Assembly: GCA_002700095.1 (NCBI GenBank)
Contig: PACL01000075.1
Coordinates: 13,674 to 49,945 of the forward strand
Origin: Fulvimarina sp.
Lineage (GTDB): Bacteria; Pseudomonadota; Alphaproteobacteria; Rhizobiales; Rhizobiaceae
Length of the DNA stretch: 36,272 nucleotides
Direction of reading: 5' to 3'
The position numbers were made by a program, and so were the translations under genes. Below the pieces are notes generated by a model. It saw only the letters and a list, made by a program, of their open reading frames with translations. It made no database searches and was not told where the DNA came from. Positions 25,763-33,369 of this stretch are shown here, one piece after another; position 1 is the first letter of the stretch; each line of letters begins with the position of its first letter.

Positions 25763-26757
25763 TCCGCTATGTGACGAACCGCCTGATGACCATGGTGCTG
25801 ACGCTCGTCGCGATCAGCGTCCTCGTATTCGCCATCATCCAGCTGCCGCCCGGCGACTACCTGACCAGCTACATCGCCGAGATCCAGTCCCAGGGCGAAC
25901 AGGTCACCGCCGACAAGATCCAGTTCCTGCGCGAGGAATACGGTCTCGACAAGCCGCTCTGGCAGCAATACCTCGTCTGGGCCACCGGGCTCGTGCGGGG
26001 CGACCTCGGCTATTCCTTCGAGTACAACCAGCCGGTGGCCGACGTCGTCGGCGAGCGGATGCCGCTGACGCTGCTTCTCAACGCCGCGACGGTCGTCTTC
26101 ATCTATCTCGTGTCGTTCCCGATCGGCATCTATTCGGCCACCCACCAGTACAGCTGGGGCGATCACGGCCTCTCCTTCCTGGGCTTCCTCGGCCTCGCCA
26201 CCCCCAACTTCCTGCTCGCGCTGATCCTGCTCTATTTCGCCAATGTCTGGTTCGGCACCTCCATCGGCGGGCTGATGGCGCCGGAATTCATCGACGCGCC
26301 CTGGACGCTCGCGAAGATCGGGTCGGTCTTCGCCCATCTCTGGGTGCCGGTCCTGGTGATCGGCACCGCCGGCACCGCCGGCATGATCCGGCGCCTGCGC
26401 GCCAATCTCCTCGACGAGTTGCACCGGCAATATGTGACGACGGCCCGCGCCAAGGGCCTGTCCGAGCGCCGCATCCTGTTCAAGTATCCGCTGCGCATGG
26501 CGATGAACCCGTTCATCGCCGATCTCGGCTCGATCCTGCCGCAGATCGTGTCGGGCTCGGTGATCATCTCGGCGGTGATGAGCCTGCCGACGACGGGGCC
26601 GATGCTGCTGTCCTCGCTGAGGAGCCAGGACATGTATCTCGCCGGCTCGTTCCTGATGTTCCTGGCGCTGCTGACGGTCGTCGGCATGTTCGTCTCCGAC
26701 CTGCTCCTCGCCGTCCTCGACCCGCGCATCCGCCTCGGGGTCAAGAGCGCGCGATGA
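25759..26757 (+). CDS. ABC transporter permease, DppB/OppB-like
   Basis: Inner-membrane subunit of the peptide-type importer, 332 residues with about six hydrophobic segments. The N-terminus (IRYVTNRLMTMVLTLVAISV) and LPPGDYLTSY, then EEYGLDKPLWQQYLVWATG near residue 73, are standard for DppB-type permeases. The EAA coupling loop is at QYVTTARAKGLSERRILFKY near 225-245. It starts with GTG at 25759 inside the stop of the binding-protein gene (GTGA), which points to coupled translation. The next permease gene begins 10 bp after its stop. Confidence 0.94.
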   Translation: MIRYVTNRLMTMVLTLVAISVLVFAIIQLPPGDYLTSYIAEIQSQGEQVTADKIQFLREEYGLDKPLWQQYLVWATGLVRGDLGYSFEYNQPVADVVGERMPLTLLLNAATVVFIYLVSFPIGIYSATHQYSWGDHGLSFLGFLGLATPNFLLALILLYFANVWFGTSIGGLMAPEFIDAPWTLAKIGSVFAHLWVPVLVIGTAGTAGMIRRLRANLLDELHRQYVTTARAKGLSERRILFKYPLRMAMNPFIADLGSILPQIVSGSVIISAVMSLPTTGPMLLSSLRSQDMYLAGSFLMFLALLTVVGMFVSDLLLAVLDPRIRLGVKSAR

Positions 26758-26767
26758 AAGGCATCCG

Positions 26768-27925
26768 GTGAGCCAGATCCCGCATTTCATCTCGACCGAG
26801 CCCTTCGACGCGGAGGCGACCGTCGCCGTCGGCTCCAGCGTCTCGGAGCGCTATGCGCAGGCCTCCCAGGCGCGGCTGATCTGGTGGCGGTTCCTGCGCC
26901 ATCGTCTCGCCGTCGTCAGCCTCGGCTTTCTCGTCGTCAGCTACGTCGCGATCCTCTTCGTCGAGTTCCTGTCGCCCTACGAGCTGTCGTCCCGCCACAC
27001 CGACTTCATCTTCGCGCCGCCCCAGAGCGTCCATCTCTTCCATGACGGGGCCTTCGTCGGCCCCTTCGTCTATCCGCTCGACTATGCCCTCGACATGGAG
27101 ACGCTGAAGCGGACCTATGCCGAAGACCGCTCGCAGCCGATGCCGATCCGCTTCTTCTGCGAGGGCGAGACCTACCGCTTCTGGGGCCTGTTCGAGGCGG
27201 ACACCCATTTCGCCTGCCCGCCGCAGGGCGGTACGCTGTTCCTTCTCGGCACCGACCGGCTCGGGCGGGACATGCTGTCGCGCATCGTCTATGGCGCACG
27301 GATCTCGCTGACCATCGGCCTCGTCGGGGTGACGCTGTCCTTCATCCTCGGCATCACCATCGGCGGGCTTGCCGGCTATTTCGGCGGCTGGGTGGACGCC
27401 ACGGTGCAGCGGGTGACGGAGATCCTTCGCTCGATCCCCGAACTGCCGCTGTGGCTCGCTTTGTCCGCCGCGCTGCCGCTCACCTGGAGCCCGCTGCTGA
27501 TCTATTTCGGCATCACGCTGATCCTCGCTTTGCTCGACTGGCCGGGGCTCGCCCGCGCCGTCCGCTCGAAGCTCTTCGCGCTCAGGGAGGAGGATTTCGT
27601 CGTCGCCGCCGAGATGCTCGGCGCCAGCCCACGGCGGATCATCTTCCGGCATCTCCTGCCGAACTTCATGAGCCACCTGATCGCCTCGGCGTCGCTGTCG
27701 ATCCCGACGATGATCCTCGCCGAGACCGCGCTGTCCTTCCTCGGGCTGGGCCTGCGACCGCCGATCACCTCCTGGGGCGTCCTCCTGTCGGAGGCCCAGA
27801 ACATCGAGGCGGTGGCACTTTACCCCTGGCTGCTCCTGCCGATGCTGCCGGTCGTGCTGACGGTGCTCGCCTTCTCCTTCGTCGGAGATGGCCTGCGCGA
27901 CGCGGTGGATCCGTATCAGCACTGA
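26768..27925 (+). CDS. ABC transporter permease, DppC/OppC-like, with enlarged periplasmic segment
   Basis: Second permease of the importer, 385 residues, longer than the usual 290-310. The extra length is a soluble stretch of about 100 residues (roughly 67-170) between the first hydrophobic segment and LGTDRLGRDMLSRIVYGARIS, the conserved block that normally follows much sooner. That stretch contains two Cys (FFCEGE and FACPPQ) that could pair in the periplasm. The EAA loop is EEDFVVAAEMLGASPRRI near residue 277, and LAETALSFLGLGLRPP is typical family sequence. The start is GTG at 26768, with AAAGG about 8 nt upstream. No ATPase gene follows; the next genes run the other way. Confidence 0.92.
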   Translation: MSQIPHFISTEPFDAEATVAVGSSVSERYAQASQARLIWWRFLRHRLAVVSLGFLVVSYVAILFVEFLSPYELSSRHTDFIFAPPQSVHLFHDGAFVGPFVYPLDYALDMETLKRTYAEDRSQPMPIRFFCEGETYRFWGLFEADTHFACPPQGGTLFLLGTDRLGRDMLSRIVYGARISLTIGLVGVTLSFILGITIGGLAGYFGGWVDATVQRVTEILRSIPELPLWLALSAALPLTWSPLLIYFGITLILALLDWPGLARAVRSKLFALREEDFVVAAEMLGASPRRIIFRHLLPNFMSHLIASASLSIPTMILAETALSFLGLGLRPPITSWGVLLSEAQNIEAVALYPWLLLPMLPVVLTVLAFSFVGDGLRDAVDPYQH

Positions 27926-27962
27926 GACAATGCCGGTCGAAGCTGGCGCAACGCCCCTCGCC

Positions 27963-28018
27963 ATTCGAGGCTCTCCCTGCCTTCGACAAGCCGAGCATCT
28001 CAGGATGAGAGGCAGGGA
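27963..28018 (-). repeat. Dispersed rhizobial-type palindromic repeat, copy 1
   Basis: On the minus strand this copy reads CTCTCATCCTGAGATGCTCG, then GCAGGGAG and GAGCCTCGAA. It aligns with copy 2 in inverted orientation, with a small insertion near the start. Elements of this type, built on CTCATCCTGAGG with a TCGAAG end, are scattered in intergenic regions of many Rhizobiales. Confidence 0.7.
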
Positions 28019-28110
28019 ACCCGTCCGAGACGATGCTCGCTTCCGTCCTCCCCCGACGCTTCCAACGTAGTGCCCGTCACCCTCGCAAGTGGCCGGGACG
28101 ATTGCCCCAA

Positions 28111-28169
28111 TCCCTCATCCTGAGGTGCTTGGCCGCCCGCAGGGAGGCCGAGCCTCGAAGAGCGAGGGA
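28111..28169 (+). repeat. Dispersed rhizobial-type palindromic repeat, copy 2
   Basis: It starts TCCCTCATCCTGAGGTGCTT and ends GAGCCTCGAAGAGCGAGGGA, so its own ends are inverted repeats (TCCCTC / GAGGGA). It lies opposite to copy 1, 92 bp away, between the convergent importer operon and gnd. The pair could form a large hairpin and act as a bidirectional terminator. Confidence 0.7.
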
Positions 28170-28189
28170 AATGGCGAGCACCACTGCTG

Positions 28190-29617
28190 TCACACCGCGG
28201 GCCACTGGTGATGGACGGCGCCATCCTTGTCGAAGCGGCGGAAAGTGTGGGCGCCGAAGAGGTCGCGCTGGGCCTGGATGAGGTTGGCGGTGCCGCGCTC
28301 GCGGCGATAGTCGTCGAAATAGGCGAGCGCCGCCGCCAGCGCCGGGACGGGAATGCCGCCGAGCGACGCCTTGGCCACCACCCGGCGCAGCGCCGACTGG
28401 CCCTTGGCCACCCGCCCGACGAAATCCGGCGACTGCAGGATGTTCACGACGGTGTGGCCCTTGTCGTAGGCCTTGGCGATGTCGTCGAGAAAGTGCGAGC
28501 GGATGATGCAGCCGGCCCGCCAGATCTCGGCGATGGTGCCGAGCGGCAGGTTCCAGCCGTTTTCGTCGGAGGCCGCCGCCATTGCCGCATACCCTTGCGC
28601 ATAGGCGATGATCTTGGCCGTCACCAGCGCCGATTCCAGCTCCGACAGCCCCGCCTCGTCGGCGAAGAACTGCGCCTGGCCCAGCTCGACGCCGTCATAG
28701 AGCTTCGCCGCATCCGCCCGCTCGGAACGGCGCGAGGAAAGCCCGCGGGCCGCAACGGCGGCCTCCAGCGTCGTTGCGCCGACGCCGAGCTTTTCGGCCT
28801 CGATCACCGCCCAGCGGCCGGTGCCCTTCTGGCCGGCCTCGTCGACGATCACGTCGACCATCGGCTTGCCGGTCTCGGGATCCGTCTCGTCGAGATTCAC
28901 CGCGGTGATTTCGATCAGGTAGGAGGCGAGTTCGCGGGTGTTCCAGTCCCGGAAGACCTCGGCCATCTTCGCCGGCTCGAGCTTCAGCCCGTCGCGCATG
29001 ATGCCGTAGATCTCGGCGATCATCTGCATGTCGGCATATTCGATGCCGTTATGGATGGTCTTGACGAAATGGCCGGCACCATCCGGCCCGAGCCAGGCGA
29101 CGCAAGGGGTGCCCTGGTATTGCGCGGCGATCCTGGTGAGCACCGGCTCCAGCAGCGGATAGACGTCCTTGGCGCCGCCGACCATCATCGAGGGTCCGTG
29201 ACGGGCGCCGAGCTCACCGCCGGACACGCCCATGCCGACGAATTTCAGCCCCGTGCCCTCCATCTCGCGGGAATGTCGGACGGTGTCGTTGAAGTCGGCA
29301 TTGCCGGCGTCGACCATGACGTCGCCGGCTTCGAGCAGCGGCCGGATCCTCTCGATCTCGTCGTCGACCGGCTTGCCGGCCGGGATCATGAAGACCGCGA
29401 TGCGCGGCTTCTTCAGGCTCTGGACGAACGCTTCGAGCGTCTCGGCCGGGACGAGGTTGGCGGCAAGCTCCGGATTGTCGTCGCGCACGGCGAAGGCCTT
29501 GGCGGGATCGCGGTTCTGCACCGCGACCTTGAAGCCCTTTTCGGCCATGTTGAGGGCGAGGTTGGCGCCCATGACGCCCATTCCGATGACGCCGATATCG
29601 GCGGTTCCGTCGCTCAT
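28190..29617 (-). CDS. gnd: 6-phosphogluconate dehydrogenase, decarboxylating
   Basis: Oxidises 6-phosphogluconate to ribulose 5-phosphate and CO2 with NADP+ in the oxidative pentose phosphate pathway. The 475-residue product is full length for the long (enterobacterial/yeast-type) class. It has the NADP-binding IGVIGMGVMGANLALNMA at residues 8-25, VSGGELGARHGPSMM at 131-145, and the catalytic Lys186 in HFVKTIHNGIEYADMQ, followed by the all-helical C-terminal domain and a tail with the HTFRRFDKDG motif. The ATG at 29617 has GAGGAGA about 8 nt upstream; an ATG 11 codons earlier has no such site. It stands alone, and its stop is close to the inverted repeats. Confidence 0.97.
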   Translation of the reverse strand: MSDGTADIGVIGMGVMGANLALNMAEKGFKVAVQNRDPAKAFAVRDDNPELAANLVPAETLEAFVQSLKKPRIAVFMIPAGKPVDDEIERIRPLLEAGDVMVDAGNADFNDTVRHSREMEGTGLKFVGMGVSGGELGARHGPSMMVGGAKDVYPLLEPVLTRIAAQYQGTPCVAWLGPDGAGHFVKTIHNGIEYADMQMIAEIYGIMRDGLKLEPAKMAEVFRDWNTRELASYLIEITAVNLDETDPETGKPMVDVIVDEAGQKGTGRWAVIEAEKLGVGATTLEAAVAARGLSSRRSERADAAKLYDGVELGQAQFFADEAGLSELESALVTAKIIAYAQGYAAMAAASDENGWNLPLGTIAEIWRAGCIIRSHFLDDIAKAYDKGHTVVNILQSPDFVGRVAKGQSALRRVVAKASLGGIPVPALAAALAYFDDYRRERGTANLIQAQRDLFGAHTFRRFDKDGAVHHQWPAV

Positions 29618-29706
29618 GATCAGTCTCCTCGGCCGCTTCCGGCCTCTCATGATGCCTGTCGCAACCGCATGGGGCGAAGGCGAATCGGGTGCCGGCGACC
29701 CGGGCT

Positions 29707-30468
29707 CTAGCTCTTCAGCCGCCAGCCGGTCTTGAAGATATAGGTCACGGCGGCAAGCGGCGCCGCCAGGAAGACCAGCGTCATCCCCAGGCTGAGGGCA
29801 ATCGAGACGTCGGAGGTGCCATAGAACGCCCAGCGGAATCCGCTGATGAGGTAGACCACGGGATTGACCAGGCTGACGTCCTGCCAGAACTCGGGAAGCA
29901 TCTTGATCGAATAGAAGCTGCCGCCGAGAAAGGCCAGCGGCGTGACGATCAGGAGCGGCACGATCTGCAGCTTCTCGAAGCCGTCCGCCCAGATGCCGAT
30001 GATGAAGCCGAACATGGCGAAGGTGACGGCGGTGAGCACCAGGAACAGCATCATCCAGACCGGATGCTCGATGTGCAGATCAACGAACAGCGCCGCCGTG
30101 GCGAGGATGATCAGCCCCAGCGCGATCGACTTCGTCGCCGCCGCCCCGACATAGCCGAGCACGATCTCGATCGGCGAGATCGGCGCCGAGAGAAGCTCGT
30201 AGATCGTGCCGGTGAATTTCGGGAAATAGATGCCGAAGGCGGCGTTGGTCAGGCTCTGCTGCAGTAGCGTCAGCATGATCAGGCCGGGCACGATGAAGGC
30301 GCCGTAGGAAATCCCGTCCACCTCCTGGATGCGCGAGCCGATCGCCGCGCCGAAGACGACGAAATAGAGCGATGTTGAGATCACCGGCGAGATGATGCTC
30401 TGCATCAGCGTGCGGAAGGTGCGGGCCATCTCGAACTTGTAGATGGCGGCGACGGCGGTGAGGTTCAT
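29707..30468 (-). CDS. ABC-2 type exporter permease (YadH-like)
   Basis: Membrane subunit of an ABC-2 type exporter, 253 residues with six predicted helices. The opening [21 protein letters not shown] and [19 protein letters not shown] near residues 34-52, then [12 protein letters not shown], closely resemble E. coli YadH; NodJ and other polysaccharide or lipid exporters belong to the same superfamily. The ATG at 30468 overlaps the stop of the ATPase gene by 4 bp, with GAGGAG inside the ATPase coding end as its ribosome-binding site. The substrate is unknown. Confidence 0.9.
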   Translation of the reverse strand: MNLTAVAAIYKFEMARTFRTLMQSIISPVISTSLYFVVFGAAIGSRIQEVDGISYGAFIVPGLIMLTLLQQSLTNAAFGIYFPKFTGTIYELLSAPISPIEIVLGYVGAAATKSIALGLIILATAALFVDLHIEHPVWMMLFLVLTAVTFAMFGFIIGIWADGFEKLQIVPLLIVTPLAFLGGSFYSIKMLPEFWQDVSLVNPVVYLISGFRWAFYGTSDVSIALSLGMTLVFLAAPLAAVTYIFKTGWRLKS

Positions 30469-31409
30469 GCCCGCTCCTCGACGAGGTTGACGAAGATCTC
30501 CTCCAGCGTCGACTGCTTGGTGGAGATGTCGCGGAAGCGGATCCCTTCCTCCGCCAGCCGGCGCATCAGGCTGGCGATCCCCGTCCGCTCGGCATTGGTG
30601 TCGTAGGAATAGGTGAGGCTGTGGCCCTGCGCCGAGAGCGACAGGTCGTAGTCCGAGAAGCCGGGCGGTATCGCGGCCAGCGGCTCCTGCAGATGCAGGA
30701 TCAGCTCCTTGTGGCCGAGCTTGCGCATCAGCTCGGTCTTGTCCTCGACGAGGATCAGCTCGCCGCGCGAAATGACGCCGATGCGGTCGGCCATCATCTC
30801 GGCTTCCTCGATGTAATGGGTGGTCAGGATGATCGTCACGCCGACATCCCGCAGCTTGCGCACCACCTCCCACATTTCCCGGCGCAGCGCCACGTCGACG
30901 CCGGCCGTCGGCTCATCGAGGAAGAGCAGCTCCGGCTCGTGGGACAGCGCCTTGGCGATCAGGACGCGGCGCTTCATGCCGCCGGAGAGCGTCATGATCT
31001 TGTTGTCGCGCTTCTCCCAGAGCGACAGGTCGCGCAGCACCTTCTCGATATGGGCCGGGTTCTTCGTCTTGCCGAACAGGCCGCGCGAGAAGCTCACAGT
31101 GTCCCAGACGCTCTCGAAGGCATCGGTGGTAAGTTCCTGGGGCACGAGGCCGATCTTCGAGCGCGCCGCGCGGTAGTCGCGGCCGATGTCGTGGCCGTCC
31201 ACCGTCACCTGCCCGGTGGACAGGTTGACGATCCCGCAGATGATCGAGATCAGCGTCGTCTTGCCGGCGCCGTTCGGGCCGAGCAGCGCGAAGATCTCGC
31301 CCCGGGCGATTTCGAGATCGACGGACTTCAGTGCCTGGAATCCGCCCTCGTATGTCTTGGAAACGCCGGACACGGTGAGGATCGCAGGGGCGGTTGGGAA
31401 AACGGGCAT
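30465..31409 (-). CDS. ABC exporter ATP-binding protein (YadG-like)
   Basis: ATPase partner of the downstream permease, 314 residues. It has Walker A GPNGAGKT at residues 44-51, Q-loop VPQE near 89-92, signature LSGGMKRR at 141-148, Walker [13 protein letters not shown] at 161-172 and the switch His in [17 protein letters not shown]-terminal regulatory part of about 85 residues follows and ends in [10 protein letters not shown], typical of the ABC-2/DrrA-like group. The ATG at 31409 fits the family N-terminus ([19 protein letters not shown]), although no strong ribosome-binding site precedes it. A much longer open frame upstream is a shadow of the metallopeptidase gene. Confidence 0.92.
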   Translation of the reverse strand: MPVFPTAPAILTVSGVSKTYEGGFQALKSVDLEIARGEIFALLGPNGAGKTTLISIICGIVNLSTGQVTVDGHDIGRDYRAARSKIGLVPQELTTDAFESVWDTVSFSRGLFGKTKNPAHIEKVLRDLSLWEKRDNKIMTLSGGMKRRVLIAKALSHEPELLFLDEPTAGVDVALRREMWEVVRKLRDVGVTIILTTHYIEEAEMMADRIGVISRGELILVEDKTELMRKLGHKELILHLQEPLAAIPPGFSDYDLSLSAQGHSLTYSYDTNAERTGIASLMRRLAEEGIRFRDISTKQSTLEEIFVNLVEERA

Positions 31410-31730
31410 GGCAACCGATCGGCGTGAGTTCGCGCCGGCTGGGGGCCGGCGATGGCCAACCGCCAGATAGGCGCGAGCGCCTTGCCGGAAAGTGACCGCA
31501 CCGTTCGCTGGAATCCCCGCACCGGAAGCGGCCGCCGGGGGAATGGACGGGGGCAAGGTCGGCCGGCCTCGCCGGGCGCCCCGCCCCGCCCCGCGCCGGA
31601 CAAGGCCTGTCCGGATGATCTTTTCGCGCGGCCGAGAGGCTTTTTGCGACGGCGCGCTAATTGCGCTGCCAAAGGAACGGTTCCGCCGCGAGGGAACGCG
31701 CTGGCGGAACACCAACGAGGAACGATCGAG
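31410..31730. other. 321-bp divergent intergenic region, exporter / metallopeptidase
   Basis: It must hold the promoters of the ABC exporter (-) and the metallopeptidase (+). It contains a perfect 11-bp palindrome GGAACGGTTCC near 31677-31687. GGAAC occurs three times in its last 60 bp, but none is followed by a CGTT at the sigma-EcfG distance. No clear -35/-10 pair was found. Confidence 0.45.
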
Positions 31731-32621
31731 ATGCGCTGGCAGGGGCGAAGGCAGTCGGAGAACATCGAGGACCGGCGCGGCGGGGGCGGCGGCTTCGGCG
31801 GCCGCGGCGGCGGCATGCGCATTCCGGTGCGGGCCGGCGGCGGCGGCGGCATCGGCCTCATCATCATCGCTCTGGTGCTGTGGCTCGGCTTCGGCATCAA
31901 CCCTTTGGCACTGCTCGGCATGGACGACGGCGGCGGCAGCACCCAGCAGACGGCGCAGCAGGGCCCCGGCGTCGCCGGCACCGCCGACGAGACGGACGAC
32001 TTCGTCGCCACCGTCCTCGCAGAGACCGAAGACACCTGGGGCCGCAGATTCGAGGCGGCCGGCGAGACCTATCCGAAACCCACCCTCGTCCTCTTCGACG
32101 ATCAGGTGCGCTCGGCCTGCGGCAGCGCCGGCTCGGCGACCGGGCCGTTCTACTGCCCGAACGACAGCAAGCTCTATCTCGACCTCACCTTCTTCCGGCA
32201 GCTGAAGAACCAGCTCGGCGCGCCGGGCGACTTCGCCCAGGCCTATGTCATCGCCCATGAGGTCGGACATCACATCCAGAACGTCACCGGCGTCCTCCAG
32301 CGCACCAACCAGCAGCGCCAGGGCGCCTCGCAGGCCGACGGCAATGCGATCTCCGTGCGCGTCGAGCTGCAGGCCGACTGCTACGCCGGCATCTGGGCCC
32401 ATGACGCGAGAGGCGCCGGCATCGTCGAGGAGGGCGACATCGACGAGGCGCTGAACGCCGCTGGCCAGATCGGCGACGACACGCTGCAGAAGCGGGGCCA
32501 GGGCGTGGTGGTGCCGGACAGTTTCACCCACGGCACCTCGGCGGAGCGTCAGAAATGGTTCCGGACCGGCTACGAGACCGGCGAGGTCGCCGCCTGCGAT
32601 ACGTTCGGCGGGGGGATCTGA
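31731..32621 (+). CDS. Neutral zinc metallopeptidase, YpfJ family
   Basis: Membrane-anchored metallopeptidase of the COG2321 family, 296 residues. The N-terminus is Gly/Arg-rich (residues 10-40, with runs of Gly), followed by one hydrophobic segment at about 41-57 and then a Gln/Gly linker. The catalytic domain has HEVGHH (His176, Glu177, His180) and the downstream [12 protein letters not shown], which supplies the third ligand. [20 protein letters not shown] and the YCPND motif are family hallmarks. The active site should face the periplasm. The ATG at 31731 has GAGGAA about 9 nt upstream. The natural substrate is not known for the family. Confidence 0.93.
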   Translation: MRWQGRRQSENIEDRRGGGGGFGGRGGGMRIPVRAGGGGGIGLIIIALVLWLGFGINPLALLGMDDGGGSTQQTAQQGPGVAGTADETDDFVATVLAETEDTWGRRFEAAGETYPKPTLVLFDDQVRSACGSAGSATGPFYCPNDSKLYLDLTFFRQLKNQLGAPGDFAQAYVIAHEVGHHIQNVTGVLQRTNQQRQGASQADGNAISVRVELQADCYAGIWAHDARGAGIVEEGDIDEALNAAGQIGDDTLQKRGQGVVVPDSFTHGTSAERQKWFRTGYETGEVAACDTFGGGI

Positions 32622-32628
32622 GAACGGA

Positions 32629-32925
32629 TCAGTTGCCCACTTCTCGGCGGACATCCCGATTGCCGTGGAGGACGCGCACGATCCGGATATCGCCGGCCGC
32701 GTCGATCCGGTGGAGGATCAGATAGCGCCCGGCGACGATCTGGCGGAGACCGGGGAGGATGTCGTCGCGCGCCGATCCCGACTCGGGATGGGTTTCGAGC
32801 TGGCGCCATCGCCTTTCAATTGCGTCGATCAGCCGATCCGCAGCCGCCAGGCTGTCGGCGGCGACATGCCGCCAGATCTCGATGAGATCCTCGTCGGCCC
32901 GCGCCGATCGGTGGACCTTCACCAT
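32629..32925 (-). CDS. parE: ParE-type toxin (RelE/ParE superfamily)
   Basis: A 98-residue protein with the compact alpha/beta layout of ParE toxins, which usually inhibit DNA gyrase. [19 protein letters not shown] at residues 4-22 is the typical first helix pair, [20 protein letters not shown] (28-47) the second, and [14 protein letters not shown] near 61-74 the central strands. The ATG at 32925 comes 6 bp after the stop of the antitoxin gene, the normal antitoxin-toxin order. The pair lies opposite to and between the metallopeptidase and glyS genes, only 7 bp from the metallopeptidase stop. Confidence 0.9.
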   Translation of the reverse strand: MVKVHRSARADEDLIEIWRHVAADSLAAADRLIDAIERRWRQLETHPESGSARDDILPGLRQIVAGRYLILHRIDAAGDIRIVRVLHGNRDVRREVGN

Positions 32926-32931
32926 CGACGT

Positions 32932-33210
32932 TCAGGAGTCGGTCTTCGCCGCGGCAAAGCGCCGCCGCGCTTCCTGCTTCACCTCGTCGATGGTCGAAAA
33001 TCGGCTCGGCCCGCTGCGATCGCCCTCTTCGGCGAGGTGGCGAAGCTCTTGCCTCGTCCAGCCGGTCGCCTCTGTGTCGGCCCGAAGCGTCCGGATCGCC
33101 TCGGCGACGACCTCGCTGACCGAGCCGAAGCGGCCCAGCGCCACCTCGTCCTCGACGAAGTGGGCTTCTTCCTCGGCAAGCCGGACGTTGAAGGACTTCT
33201 CGGCGCCCAT
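32932..33210 (-). CDS. parD: ParD-type antitoxin (ribbon-helix-helix)
   Basis: A 92-residue antitoxin that should bind ParE and repress its own promoter. The N-terminus KSFNVRLAEEEAHFVEDEV is followed by GRFGSVSEVVAEAIRTL, the RHH DNA-binding pattern of ParD (G-R-[FY]-G-S-x-S-E-V). The C-terminal half is charged and would wrap the toxin (FSTIDEVKQEARRRFAAA). The ATG at 33210 has AGGGAG about 11 nt upstream; an open frame upstream adds 44 unlikely residues. The promoter must lie in the 159 bp shared with glyS. Confidence 0.88.
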   Translation of the reverse strand: MGAEKSFNVRLAEEEAHFVEDEVALGRFGSVSEVVAEAIRTLRADTEATGWTRQELRHLAEEGDRSGPSRFSTIDEVKQEARRRFAAAKTDS

Positions 33211-33369
33211 GGGCGAGGCTCCCTGTCGACAGGTCTCAAAGATATCGTCCTGCCAGGGCGAGGACAATCGTGCCGTTGTCTTTACCCGCGGCGACCCGCG
33301 TCGCTCTTGCATTCGCCGGGGCGGCGTGATGCAAGACGGCACGTTTTGACCGACCGTTAGAAGACACAG

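Noticed and set aside
31675..31730. Sigma-EcfG promoter for the zinc metallopeptidase
   Set aside because: GGAAC occurs three times, but 16-17 nt further on there is AACG, ACGC or no match, not CGTT.
30465..32654. A 729-codon frame fusing the ABC ATPase to a long N-terminal part
   Set aside because: The extra 415 codons lie antisense to the zinc metallopeptidase, which has its HEVGHH motif and a good ribosome-binding site. The ATPase starts at 31409.
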